From TMED109 sp002171375 (lineage in GTDB: Bacteria > Pseudomonadota > Alphaproteobacteria > TMED109): DNA of 64,000 nt. A model generated the notes under the pieces. The model did no database searches. It was not told where the DNA came from and was given only the letters and a program-made list of their open reading frames with translations. Location: the NCBI GenBank assembly GCA_965657505.1, contig CBFHON010000007.1, positions 1 to 64,000 on the forward strand, read 5' to 3'. Below, piece by piece: positions 45,800 through 54,525 of the stretch. The first letter of the stretch is position 1. Each line of letters begins with the position of its first letter. The position numbers were made by a program, and so were the translations under genes.

Positions 45800-47003
45800 T
45801 GTTGAAAATGCCATAAATATTATAACTAATGAAGCAACCCAATTAAAAGATGAAAAAATATCAATTGATAAATGCCTTGGAAGAATAACTTCTATAAATA
45901 TTTATGCTAACATTAATAATCCACCAAAAAATGTGTCCTCTATGGATGGTTATGCTTTAAGTTTAGCAAGTTTAAAATCTCTAAATAGTTTACCAATAAA
46001 AATAATAGGAGAATCTGCAGCAGGAAAACCTTTTAATAAAACAGTTAAAAATAATGAATGCATAGAAATTTATACAGGTGCAGAAATACCTAAAGGTTTA
46101 GATATTATATTATTACAAGAAAGAGTAAAATTAAAAAATGGATATATAGTATCTACAGACCAAAATTATAAACAGTCACAATATATTAGAAAGAAAGGTT
46201 CTAACTTTAAAAAAGGTTCTCTTTTATTAAAAAAAAATAATATAGTTACTGCAAGAGCATTAGGATTAATTATTTCCTCTGATCATACTCATATTAAGGT
46301 ATTTAAAAAACTAAAAATAGCAATTCTTGCTAGTGGCAATGAATTACGAAAAGCTGGAAGTATATATAAAAATGGAATTATTTCATCTAATACTTTATTA
46401 CTTAAATCAGTTATAGAATCTTTTGGTGGAGAGACTTATGACCTAGGAATAGCAAGAGATAATTCATCCTCAATTATGCGTAAATTAGAAAAAATAACAA
46501 AATATAATATCTTAATTACTACTGGCGGTGCATCAGTAGGAAAGCATGATTTAATAAAAAAGGTTTTAGAAAATTTGGGAATGAAGACAATATTTTGGAA
46601 AGTAGCTATGAGACCAGGTAAACCTTTAATATTTGGTAAACTTAAAAAAACACTTATTCTTGGTTTTCCAGGTAACCCTGTTTCTACATATGTTAGTGCT
46701 TTAATATTCCTAAAACCGTTAATTAACAAATATAATAAAATTATAAATAATAACGAATATAAATTTGGAATTCTTAATAAACCACTAATAAAAAATGATG
46801 AAAGACAAGAATATCTTAGATCAGAAGTTTACCTAAAAGATAATAATTACTTTTTAAGTCCAGTTTCTGCTCAAGACAGTTCTATGACATCTTCTTTATC
46901 TAGGGCACAAGGTTTGATTATAAGAAAGCCTTTTGCTAAGGCTCTTAATAAGGGGAATAAAGTACTTTTTATCTTATTTTCAGATATGCATACGCTCATA
47001 TAA
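45792..47003 (+). CDS. moeA: Molybdopterin molybdotransferase MoeA
   Basis: 403 residues from ATG 45792, which overlaps the end of moaC. Family motifs: SSMDGYAL near residue 57, IYTGAEIPKG near 93, ITTGGASVGKHDL near 245 and RPGKPLIFG and GFPGNPVSTYV near 280-305. Inserts molybdenum into adenylated molybdopterin. Molybdoenzymes themselves are not in the window. The order trpC-moaC-moeA-lexA is conserved in Alphaproteobacteria. Confidence 0.94.
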   Translation: MISVENAINIITNEATQLKDEKISIDKCLGRITSINIYANINNPPKNVSSMDGYALSLASLKSLNSLPIKIIGESAAGKPFNKTVKNNECIEIYTGAEIPKGLDIILLQERVKLKNGYIVSTDQNYKQSQYIRKKGSNFKKGSLLLKKNNIVTARALGLIISSDHTHIKVFKKLKIAILASGNELRKAGSIYKNGIISSNTLLLKSVIESFGGETYDLGIARDNSSSIMRKLEKITKYNILITTGGASVGKHDLIKKVLENLGMKTIFWKVAMRPGKPLIFGKLKKTLILGFPGNPVSTYVSALIFLKPLINKYNKIINNNEYKFGILNKPLIKNDERQEYLRSEVYLKDNNYFLSPVSAQDSSMTSSLSRAQGLIIRKPFAKALNKGNKVLFILFSDMHTLI

Positions 47004-47013
47004 ATAATTCTTC

Positions 47014-47058
47014 TTGACAAATTTAATGATATTTATAATAAATGTTTATGTTTTGTTC
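47014..47058 (+). promoter_or_regulatory. lexA promoter region with alphaproteobacterial SOS box
   Basis: GTTT-ATGTTTT-GTTC at 47044-47058 differs by one base from the alphaproteobacterial LexA box GTTC-N7-GTTC. It starts five bases after a perfect TATAAT (47034-47039), so bound LexA would block transcription start. A TTGACA is at 47014-47019, but the 14-base spacing is short; the overlapping TTCTTG (47011-47016) gives 17. A good AAAGGAG then precedes the lexA ATG. Confidence 0.7.
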
Positions 47059-47075
47059 TTTTTAAAGGAGAAATT

Positions 47076-47702
47076 ATGCTTACTAAAAAACAAAAAGAAT
47101 TATTAGATTATATAAAAATAGTTAATAAAGAACATGGTATTTCTCCATCATATGAGGAAATGAAAAATAAGCTAAGTTTAAAATCTAAATCTGGTATTCA
47201 CAGAATTATTTCAGCTTTAGAAGAGAGAGGTTTTATAAAAAAACTAGCAAATAAAGCAAGAGCTATTGAAATAGTAACAAGTGAAAAAAATTATACTTCA
47301 AAAAATGAAAATATAGCTAAAGTAATTGAAATACCATTATATGGCAAAATTGCCGCAGGAACTCCAATAGAAGCAATTTCAAATATATCAAGCTTTATAT
47401 CAACTCCGGATAATATGATAAACAAAGGAGAACATTATGCATTAGAAATATCTGGTGAATCAATGACAGGTTCTGGCATTAATGACAAAGACATAGCAAT
47501 TATTAAACGCTCTTCTTCCGCTATTAATGGTCAAATAGTAGTTGCATTAGTAGATAAAACTGAAGCAACTTTAAAAAAATTGAAAAAAACATCTTCAAAC
47601 ATTGTACTTCTCCCTTCAAATGATTTATATCAGGCACAATCATACGAACCTTCAAGAGTTCAAATTCAAGGAATTTTAGTAGGTCTAATGAGGAAGTATT
47701 AA
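47076..47702 (+). CDS. lexA: SOS repressor LexA
   Basis: 208 residues. N-terminal winged helix-turn-helix (KQKELLDYI, SPSYEEMKNKL, GIHRIISALEERGF), then the self-cleaving S24 peptidase domain: cleavage bond Ala94-Gly95 in KIAAGTPIEA, catalytic Ser129 in SGESM and Lys167 in EATLKK. It represses DNA-damage genes and its own gene through the box just upstream. comEC, normally next in Alphaproteobacteria, is missing; gltX follows after 40 bases. Confidence 0.97.
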   Translation: MLTKKQKELLDYIKIVNKEHGISPSYEEMKNKLSLKSKSGIHRIISALEERGFIKKLANKARAIEIVTSEKNYTSKNENIAKVIEIPLYGKIAAGTPIEAISNISSFISTPDNMINKGEHYALEISGESMTGSGINDKDIAIIKRSSSAINGQIVVALVDKTEATLKKLKKTSSNIVLLPSNDLYQAQSYEPSRVQIQGILVGLMRKY

Positions 47703-47742
47703 TATTAATTAAAATTAACTCTAATCTATTAAATGGTTTTTT

Positions 47743-49143
47743 ATGAAAGTTATAACTAGATTTGCACCTTCCCCCACAGGCTATCTTCATATAGGTGGAG
47801 TCAGAACAGCCCTATTCAATTGGTTGTTTGCTAAAGCTAATAATGGCTCATTTAAGCTTAGAATAGAGGATACTGATATTAAAAGATCAACTAATGATGC
47901 AAAAGAAGCAATTTTAAATGGACTTAAATGGTTAGATCTAAATTGGGATGAAGATGAAATATATCAGTCAGAAAGAATAAATAGACATAAAGAAATAGGC
48001 AACGAGCTATTAAAATCAGGTCATGCTTATAAATGCTATTGTTCACCAGAAGAATTAGCAGAAATGAGAGAAAGAGCTCGTAAAGAAAAAAGAGCACCTA
48101 GATATAATGGAATGTGGAGAAATAAAGATGAGAAGGAAGCTCCAGAAGGAATAGAACCAGTAATAAGAATTAAATGCCCGCAATCTGGACTAACTAATAT
48201 AAATGATGTTGTTCAAGGAGATATATCAATAAAAAACAATGAGTTAGATGATTTTATTATACTTAGATCAGATGGCACACCAACATATATGCTTTCTGTA
48301 GTTGTAGATGATTACGATATGGGTGTTACTCATGTAATTAGAGGTGATGATCATTTTACAAATACATTTAGACAGAAACAGATTTATAGTGCTCTTAAGT
48401 GGGATTTACCAATATATGCCCATATTCCATTAATCCATGGAATGGATGGGGGTAAACTATCTAAAAGGCACGGTGCCTTAGGAGTAGAAAGTTATGATGA
48501 TATGGGATATTTGCAGGAAGCTATGCTTAATTATCTATTAAGATTAGGCTGGTCTTATGGAGATAAAGAAATAATTTCTCGGGAGGAAGCTATTAATTTA
48601 TTTAATTTAGACTCAATAGGAAAATCATCTGCAAAATTTGATTTAGAAAGACTTACAAGTTTAAATGCCCATTATATAGAAAATAAAAATAATGAAGAAT
48701 TAGCTTTGCTTATAAAAAATTTTTATAAAGATAAAAAAAATATAGAAATTTCAGTTGATGACTTATTATTAATAAAAAATGGAATGAATGGTCTAAAATC
48801 TCGTGCAAGAACTATTAATGAACTAGCTGAAATGTGTAGCTTTTATATTGAGAAAGCTCCTATTTCATTAGATAAGAAATCTAAAAAAGTTTTAAATAAT
48901 GAAAATATATCATTACTTAGATTATACTATGAACAATTGTCTAGATTAGATATTTGGAAAAGAGAAGAAATTGAAGAAGATATAAAAATATATTGTAAAA
49001 ATAATGATATTAACCTCGGAAAACTAGCGCAACCTTTAAGAGCGGCAGTTACAGGGAAATCAGTTTCACCTGGCTTATACGAATTGATAGAAGTTTTAGG
49101 AAAAGATGAAACACTTGCAAGAATAAAGAATATTAACAATTAA
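47743..49143 (+). CDS. gltX: Glutamyl-tRNA synthetase
   Basis: 466 residues, class I synthetase. HIGH-type motif in FAPSPTGYLHIGGVRTALF at the N terminus, KMSKS-type motif KLSKRHG near residue 243, followed by the anticodon-binding domain. Many Alphaproteobacteria use such an enzyme to charge both tRNA-Glu and tRNA-Gln with later amidation; whether this one is non-discriminating cannot be read here. The order lexA-(comEC)-gltX-gltA is conserved. Confidence 0.96.
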   Translation: MKVITRFAPSPTGYLHIGGVRTALFNWLFAKANNGSFKLRIEDTDIKRSTNDAKEAILNGLKWLDLNWDEDEIYQSERINRHKEIGNELLKSGHAYKCYCSPEELAEMRERARKEKRAPRYNGMWRNKDEKEAPEGIEPVIRIKCPQSGLTNINDVVQGDISIKNNELDDFIILRSDGTPTYMLSVVVDDYDMGVTHVIRGDDHFTNTFRQKQIYSALKWDLPIYAHIPLIHGMDGGKLSKRHGALGVESYDDMGYLQEAMLNYLLRLGWSYGDKEIISREEAINLFNLDSIGKSSAKFDLERLTSLNAHYIENKNNEELALLIKNFYKDKKNIEISVDDLLLIKNGMNGLKSRARTINELAEMCSFYIEKAPISLDKKSKKVLNNENISLLRLYYEQLSRLDIWKREEIEEDIKIYCKNNDINLGKLAQPLRAAVTGKSVSPGLYELIEVLGKDETLARIKNINN

Positions 49144-49155
49144 ATATTTCATATA

Positions 49156-49183
49156 TTGCATAGTTAAAATAGATAACTATAAT
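49156..49183 (+). promoter_or_regulatory. Candidate gltA promoter with inverted repeat in the spacer
   Basis: TTGCAT (49156-49161), 16 bases, then a perfect TATAAT (49178-49183), 41 bases before the gltA ATG. ATAGTTA at 49160-49166 and its complement TAACTAT at 49174-49180 form a 7-base inverted repeat across the spacer, a natural place for a repressor or activator. Pattern evidence only. Confidence 0.5.
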
Positions 49184-49224
49184 ACAATTTCTAATATTAA
49201 TATTGATGCTTTTGGAAAAAAAAG

Positions 49225-50529
49225 ATGACGGAAAATAAAAATAATATAGCTAAATTATCTTTACCAAATGGAAATTCCTATGAATTACCTATTCATTCAG
49301 GTACTATAGGACCAGATGTAATAGAAATAAAAAAATTATATTCTGACTCAGATCATTTCACTTACGATCCAGGATTTACTAGCACGGGCTCATGTAAATC
49401 GGATATAACATATATAGATGGTGATAAAGGTGTATTACTGCATAGAGGATATAGAATAGAGGATTTAGCTGATAATTGTGATTATTTAGAAGTAGCCTAT
49501 TTATTATTAAACGGAGAACTTCCTAATAAACTTCAAAAATCAGCCTTTGATAATAAAATTACTACTCATACAATGGTACATGAACAATTAGCTTTGTTTT
49601 TTAGAGGCTTTAGAAGAGATGCCCATGCAATGGCTGTAATGTGCGGAGTTGTAGGAGCATTAAGTGCATTTTACCATGATAGTACAGATATAACAGATCC
49701 TAGTCAAAGACTTGTAGCATCCCATAGATTAGTAGCAAAAGTGCCTACTATAGCTGCAATGGCATATAAATTTTCTCTAGGACAACCATTTATATACCCT
49801 AGAAATGACTTAACCTATTCTGAGAATTTTTTACATATGATGTTCTCAGTGCCGGCTGAAGAATATAAAATTGATCCAGTTTTAGCTAAAGCTATGGATA
49901 AAATTTTAATATTACATGCAGATCATGAGCAAAATGCTTCTACTTCTACTGTAAGACTTGCCGGGTCTTCCGGGGCAAATCCTTTTGCTTGTATCTCTGC
50001 GGGAATAGCATCACTCTGGGGGCCATCTCATGGCGGTGCAAATGAAGCTGTAATTCATATGCTTAATAATATTCAAAAGACAGGTAACGTACATGAATAC
50101 GTAAAAAAAGCTAAAGATCCAAATGATCCATTTAGATTAATGGGTTTCGGTCATAGAGTTTACAAAAATTATGATCCACGTGCAACAGTAATGAAAAAAA
50201 CAGCTGATGAAGTTTTAAAAGCTGTTGGCAAAGAAAATGAACCAATGTTTAAGCTAGCTAGAGAATTAGAAAAAATTGCTTTAGAAGATGAGTATTTTAT
50301 ATCAAAAAAGCTATACCCAAACGTAGATTTTTATTCAGGCGTAATATTACAAGCGATGGGTTTCCCTTCTAGTATATTTACAGTTCTATTTGCCGTAGCA
50401 AGAACAGTTGGATGGGTTGCTCAATGGAATGAAATGATTGAAGATCCAGAGCAAAGAATAGGAAGACCAAGACAACTTTATACCGGATCTAGCGAAAGAG
50501 ATTTTATAAATATTCAAGATAGAACATAA
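49225..50529 (+). CDS. gltA: Citrate synthase
   Basis: 434 residues, the hexameric Gram-negative type. Condenses acetyl-CoA and oxaloacetate. Active-site motifs: the first histidine in LHADHEQNASTSTVR near residue 231-240, the second in GFGHRVYKNYDPRA near 309, and Asp in NVDFYSGVILQAMG near 365. It takes the acetyl-CoA made by the pdh genes of block 4. Its stop lies three bases from the convergent gloA stop. Confidence 0.97.
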   Translation: MTENKNNIAKLSLPNGNSYELPIHSGTIGPDVIEIKKLYSDSDHFTYDPGFTSTGSCKSDITYIDGDKGVLLHRGYRIEDLADNCDYLEVAYLLLNGELPNKLQKSAFDNKITTHTMVHEQLALFFRGFRRDAHAMAVMCGVVGALSAFYHDSTDITDPSQRLVASHRLVAKVPTIAAMAYKFSLGQPFIYPRNDLTYSENFLHMMFSVPAEEYKIDPVLAKAMDKILILHADHEQNASTSTVRLAGSSGANPFACISAGIASLWGPSHGGANEAVIHMLNNIQKTGNVHEYVKKAKDPNDPFRLMGFGHRVYKNYDPRATVMKKTADEVLKAVGKENEPMFKLARELEKIALEDEYFISKKLYPNVDFYSGVILQAMGFPSSIFTVLFAVARTVGWVAQWNEMIEDPEQRIGRPRQLYTGSSERDFINIQDRT

Positions 50530-50532
50530 TAA

Positions 50533-50931
50533 TTATTTTTGAATTAATTCAATACTATAATTATCAGGATCCTTAATAAAAGCAATAATGGTTTTTCCAT
50601 GCTTCATAGGACCAGGCTTTCTAATTATTTCTACCCCTTCAGATTCAAGAGATAAACATAACTGATAAATATCCTTTACTCCTATAGCTATATGTCCCCA
50701 AGCATTACCTTTATCATAATCATCTTGCTGTTCCCAATTATGAGTAAGCTCTAAAACAGTATTATTTTCTTCAGATCCATAACCTAGAAAAGCTAGTGTA
50801 AACTTACCTCCTGGATAATCAGCTTTTCTTAATAAATTCATATTAAAAAATTTTGTATAAAAATTTATAGATTTATCCAAATCCATGACCCTCATCATAG
50901 TATGAAGTAATTTAAAATCAGTTGATGACAT
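50533..50931 (-). CDS. gloA: Lactoylglutathione lyase (glyoxalase I)
   Basis: 132 residues with the two beta-alpha-beta-beta-beta repeats of glyoxalase I. Metal ligands: His9 in LLHTMMRV, Glu60-like in VLELTHNW, His in WGHIAIGV near 76, and Glu in YSIELIQK near 128. It isomerises the methylglyoxal-glutathione adduct to S-lactoylglutathione. It follows lpxB by about 30 bases and may be the last gene of the lpx run. A glutathione S-transferase at the window start also points to glutathione use. Confidence 0.92.
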   Translation of the reverse strand: MSSTDFKLLHTMMRVMDLDKSINFYTKFFNMNLLRKADYPGGKFTLAFLGYGSEENNTVLELTHNWEQQDDYDKGNAWGHIAIGVKDIYQLCLSLESEGVEIIRKPGPMKHGKTIIAFIKDPDNYSIELIQK

Positions 50932-50962
50932 ATTTAATCCTTTATAATTAATAATTAAATTA

Positions 50963-52138
50963 TTATTTTAAATATCTTAATATTTCCGTTGCTGCTATAT
51001 AATTTGGTTTACCATTCATATTTTTTAACATATTTACACTATCATTTAATTTTGTAATTTGCTTTTTTCTAATATGATTATTATCAATAAAATTCTTTGT
51101 TATTTTATAAATTTTATCCTCTTGTACATCTTTTTGAAATAATTCTGGAATAAAATTATCTTTTAAAATTATATTTAAAATTGTAGCTGTTTTAACTTTA
51201 GCTAAGTTTTTTACTATATACCATGTAATATAATTTAACTTATATAAAACTAACATAGGAGTTAATGCTCTTGCTAACTCTATAGTAACTGTACCAGAAG
51301 CACATAACACAAAATCAATATTAGAAAATATATTATATTTTTCTTTTTGATCGTCAGTTACATAATAGTCAAGGGCTGCATCACTAAAATGTTTAGATAT
51401 ATTATTTTTATAACTTTTAGTAGTAACAACATAAAATCTAACTTTGTCATAATTCTTATTAATTAAAGATGCAGTCTTTATGAGAACAGGTAATAATTTT
51501 TCAATTTCACTAGTTCTACTTCCTGGCAAAATTCCAATTTTTAATATAGATTTACTTTTTAAAGAACTCTCAAAATAATAATCATTAGATGAATATTTAT
51601 TATCAAAAGCTATTGGATGACCAGTAAAAGTTGTTTTTAAACCGTGAACTGTAAAATACTCTTTTTCAAATGGGTATAGTACCAACAAATGGTCTAAAAT
51701 TTTAGAAATTTTTTTTGCTCTATAGCTTTTCCAGGCCCATACTGATGGTGCAACATAGTGTATCCTTTTTAAATTTAAATTTTTTATACTTTTTTGTAAC
51801 CTGAAATTAAATCCTGGAGCATCAATAGTTATAACAATATCTGGCTTTATTTCTAAAATTTTTCTTTTAGTTAACTTAAGTAATTTAATAATTTTTGGAA
51901 TTTTTGTAATTACCTCAAAAATTCCCATTATAGCTAAATATTTTATATCAAAAATTGGTTTTAATCCTTGTGAAATCATTTTTTCACCACCAACTCCATA
52001 TATTTCAATATTATTATTGGTTAACTTTTTTAGTTCATACAATAAGCCTTCTCCGAGATTATCTCCTGATAATTCTCCAGCTATAATAAAAATTTTTAAT
52101 TTTTTATTTTTATATTCCTTCAATAAACAAGCCTTCAT
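50963..52138 (-). CDS. lpxB: Lipid-A-disaccharide synthase
   Basis: 391 residues from ATG 52138. The start is uncertain: ATG 52147 and a TTG at 52123, the last with a GAAGG upstream, are also in frame; all overlap the lpxI tail. The glycosyltransferase family 19 core begins IFIIAGELSGD and has APSVWAWKSYRAKKI near residue 140, GSRTSEIEKLLP near 205 and CASGTVTIELA near 285. It joins UDP-2,3-diacylglucosamine with lipid X, the LpxI product, to make the lipid A disaccharide. Confidence 0.95.
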   Translation of the reverse strand: MKACLLKEYKNKKLKIFIIAGELSGDNLGEGLLYELKKLTNNNIEIYGVGGEKMISQGLKPIFDIKYLAIMGIFEVITKIPKIIKLLKLTKRKILEIKPDIVITIDAPGFNFRLQKSIKNLNLKRIHYVAPSVWAWKSYRAKKISKILDHLLVLYPFEKEYFTVHGLKTTFTGHPIAFDNKYSSNDYYFESSLKSKSILKIGILPGSRTSEIEKLLPVLIKTASLINKNYDKVRFYVVTTKSYKNNISKHFSDAALDYYVTDDQKEKYNIFSNIDFVLCASGTVTIELARALTPMLVLYKLNYITWYIVKNLAKVKTATILNIILKDNFIPELFQKDVQEDKIYKITKNFIDNNHIRKKQITKLNDSVNMLKNMNGKPNYIAATEILRYLK

Positions 52139-52208
52139 TATTTGCATAAGATATTACTTCATTAAAATTAATAATTAATATCTCTTTACTTTCAATAGCA
52201 ACTCCATC
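52110..52208 (-). CDS. lpxI: LpxI (UDP-2,3-diacylglucosamine pyrophosphatase), C-terminal tail only; 5' part in gap
   Basis: 32 residues and a stop codon, reading GVAIESKEILIINFNEV and ending GLFIEGI. This matches the end of LpxI, the pyrophosphatase that replaces LpxH in Alphaproteobacteria, not the end of LpxA. In the usual order lpxI lies between lpxA and lpxB, just as here. About 240 residues are missing into the N-run. It shares a frame with lpxA only because the gap length, 99, is a multiple of three. The call rests on a short tail plus context. Confidence 0.72.
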   Translation of the reverse strand, partial: DGVAIESKEILIINFNEVISYANNEGLFIEGI

Positions 52209-52307
52209 NNNNNNNNNNNNNNNNNNNNNNNNNNNNNNNNNNNNNNNNNNNNNNNNNNNNNNNNNNNNNNNNNNNNNNNNNNNNNNNNNNNNNNNNNNNN
52301 NNNNNNN
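52209..52307. other. Assembly gap (99 N) between lpxA and lpxI
   Basis: A run of 99 undetermined bases. The flanks are the middle of lpxA (residue 234) on one side and the last 33 codons of lpxI on the other. About 30 codons of lpxA and about 240 codons of lpxI should lie between, so the true distance is probably near 0.8 kb, unless the genome has a deletion. Confidence 0.9.
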
Positions 52308-53009
52308 TGAAACATCTTTTATTCTCTCTTGTATTGTTCCTTCTGGGGCAAAAAGCAACCTATAGGCTTTTCTTAAATCATGAATTACTTCTCTATTAAA
52401 ACCTCTTCTTTTTAAACCAATTATATTCAATCCTGATAAATATGCTCTATTACCGATTACTGACCCATAAGGAATTACATCACTCTCTAGAGCCGATAAA
52501 CCTCCTACCATGGCATGTGAACCTATTCTTACAAATTGATGTACTCCACTTAACCCACCTAATATTGCAAAATCATCAACTTGAACATGTCCTGCTAAAG
52601 ATGCATTATTTGCTAAGATTATATTATTACCCAATAAACAATCGTGGGCAACATGTGCACCAACCATTATTAAACAATTATTTCCAATTTTAGTTAAGTA
52701 TCCTCCCCCTTCTGTACCTGGATTCATAGTTACATGTTCACGAATAACATTATTATTTCCAATAATAAGTTTAGAAACTTCACCTTTAAATTTTAAATCT
52801 TGCGGAGGGTTTCCTAAGACAGAGAATGGATATATCGTACAATCCGTTCCAATTTCAGTGTGACCATTAATTATAACATTAGATTTTAAAACAGTATTTT
52901 TTTTAATTTTAACGTTAGGCCCTATTATACAATATGGTCCAATAATTACAGAATTATCTATAACTGCATTACTATCTATAATCGATGTGCTATGTATATT
53001 TTCATTCAT
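52308..53009 (-). CDS. lpxA: UDP-N-acetylglucosamine acyltransferase LpxA, 3' end lost in gap
   Basis: 234 residues are readable of a usual 260 or so. Left-handed beta-helix hexapeptide repeats run from about residue 5 to 180 (for example VIIGPYCIIGPNVKI). The catalytic histidine is His122 in VAHDCLLGN. The C-terminal helical part starts (RGFNREVIHDLRKAYRLLF, then GTIQERI) and breaks off at the N-run. It performs the first acylation of lipid A synthesis. One base separates it from fabZ. Confidence 0.94.
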
Positions 53010-53010
53010 T

Positions 53011-53484
53011 TTATTCAGCCATAATCATAGCAGATATGACTGCCTCAGAAACAAGTTCATTTTCTACGTAACCCTTACACTGAAATTTCCATACTTTTCC
53101 TCTATTCTTGATTTTATCTACATTAAATTTTATTTGATCTCCAGGTATAACAGGTTTACGAAATTTACCACTATCAACAGACATAAAATAAACTAGGCTT
53201 CCTTCTGCACTTTTTCCAAGAGTCTCAATAACTAATACCGCACAGGTCTGAGCCATACTTTCTATCATAAGAACTCCGGGCATAACCATTTTAGATGGGA
53301 AATGACCTGTAAAAAAATTTTCGTTAGATGTAACATTTTTAATACCAACAGCAGATTGCCCTAAAATTAAATCTTCAACTTTATCAATTAAAAGCATTGG
53401 ATACCTATGCGGTATCATATTTATAATTTTTTCTATATTTACTAGTTTTACTGTTTTTTTACTAATATCTTCATTCATATTCAA
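53011..53484 (-). CDS. fabZ: 3-hydroxyacyl-ACP dehydratase FabZ
   Basis: 157 residues, hot-dog fold. Catalytic histidine in FTGHFPSKMVMPGVL near residue 70 and glutamate in ESMAQTCAVL near 84; PHRYPMLLIDKV near residue 25. It dehydrates 3-hydroxyacyl-ACP in fatty acid elongation and thereby competes with LpxA/LpxD for hydroxyacyl-ACP. It overlaps lpxD by four bases and is followed by lpxA. Confidence 0.96.
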   Translation of the reverse strand: MNMNEDISKKTVKLVNIEKIINMIPHRYPMLLIDKVEDLILGQSAVGIKNVTSNENFFTGHFPSKMVMPGVLMIESMAQTCAVLVIETLGKSAEGSLVYFMSVDSGKFRKPVIPGDQIKFNVDKIKNRGKVWKFQCKGYVENELVSEAVISAMIMAE

Positions 53485-54518
53485 TTACCTTTGCCTTTAA
53501 TGATTTTTTTTAGTTTTAATGCTTGTCTATGATATTGTGTTAGTGGTATGGCTGGTGTTCCGCTTACTTTAGATCCGGCATCTAAACTTTTTGTTATACC
53601 AGCTTGCCCGCCTGCTTGGCTGCCTTTACCAACTGTTATATGCCCTCCTATACCAACTTGACCTCCAAACATGCAATAATCTTCAATTATAGCACTTCCA
53701 GCTATACCAACTTGTCCTGCAATTGCGCAGAATTTTCCTATATTAACATTATGGGCTACATGGACTAAATTATCAATATATGTACCTTCTCCAATACTTG
53801 TTGGACCATTACTTCCCCTATCTATACAACTATTAGAACCAATTTCAACATTGTTTCCTATTATCACATTTCCAACTTGAGGAATTTTAATATGCCCTTC
53901 AGAACTAGGAGCAAATCCAAAGCCACTTTGTCCAATTCTTACACCTGAGTAAATTAATACATTATTTCCAATTTCTGCACACTCAATCGTAACATTTTTG
54001 CCTATTGTTGAGTTAGCACCAATTTTAACGCCTTTTCCTATAAAAGACCCTGTTCCAATAGAGACATTATTTTCTATTATAACATCTTCCTCAATTACAA
54101 CAAAATCATCAACTCTGATATTGGTTGATTTCAAATAATTGTCAGGCATACTTGATAGCTTACTTATTTTTGGTATAAATTTATCTTTGGGATAAAATTT
54201 TTGAGCAACTCTAGCATATGCAACATGAGCATTACTAACTTCTAGACATACCATATTTTTAGGAATACTATTTTTATCATACTCATTTACAATACACGCT
54301 GATGCAAATGAATTTTTAAGCTTTCCAATAGTATTCTTAAAAATTATAAATGTAATTTCACCTTCCATAGCATTATCAACATCAGACGCACCAGATATTG
54401 ATAAATTTTCATTTTTTAAATTATAAATTTTTGCATTAATTAATTTCGCAATTTCAACTATAGAGAAAGGACCCGATACATTATGAAAATTTTCATTAAC
54501 CATTCTATTACTATTCAA
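53481..54518 (-). CDS. lpxD: UDP-3-O-acylglucosamine N-acyltransferase LpxD
   Basis: 345 residues: an N-terminal uridine-binding domain (about 1-105), a left-handed beta-helix of hexapeptide repeats (about 110-300) and a short C-terminal helix. The catalytic histidine lies in VHVAHNVNIGKFCAI near residue 253; the preceding SSEGHIKIPQVGNV is also typical. It adds the second acyl chain in lipid A synthesis. It sits seven bases after the skp-like gene and overlaps fabZ by four. Confidence 0.95.
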   Translation of the reverse strand: MNSNRMVNENFHNVSGPFSIVEIAKLINAKIYNLKNENLSISGASDVDNAMEGEITFIIFKNTIGKLKNSFASACIVNEYDKNSIPKNMVCLEVSNAHVAYARVAQKFYPKDKFIPKISKLSSMPDNYLKSTNIRVDDFVVIEEDVIIENNVSIGTGSFIGKGVKIGANSTIGKNVTIECAEIGNNVLIYSGVRIGQSGFGFAPSSEGHIKIPQVGNVIIGNNVEIGSNSCIDRGSNGPTSIGEGTYIDNLVHVAHNVNIGKFCAIAGQVGIAGSAIIEDYCMFGGQVGIGGHITVGKGSQAGGQAGITKSLDAGSKVSGTPAIPLTQYHRQALKLKKIIKGKGN

Positions 54519-54525
54519 TTATTAT

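Noticed and set aside
52110..53009. A single 299-residue LpxA including 33 unknown residues
   Set aside because: The part after the gap fits the end of LpxI, not LpxA; treated as two partial genes and a gap.
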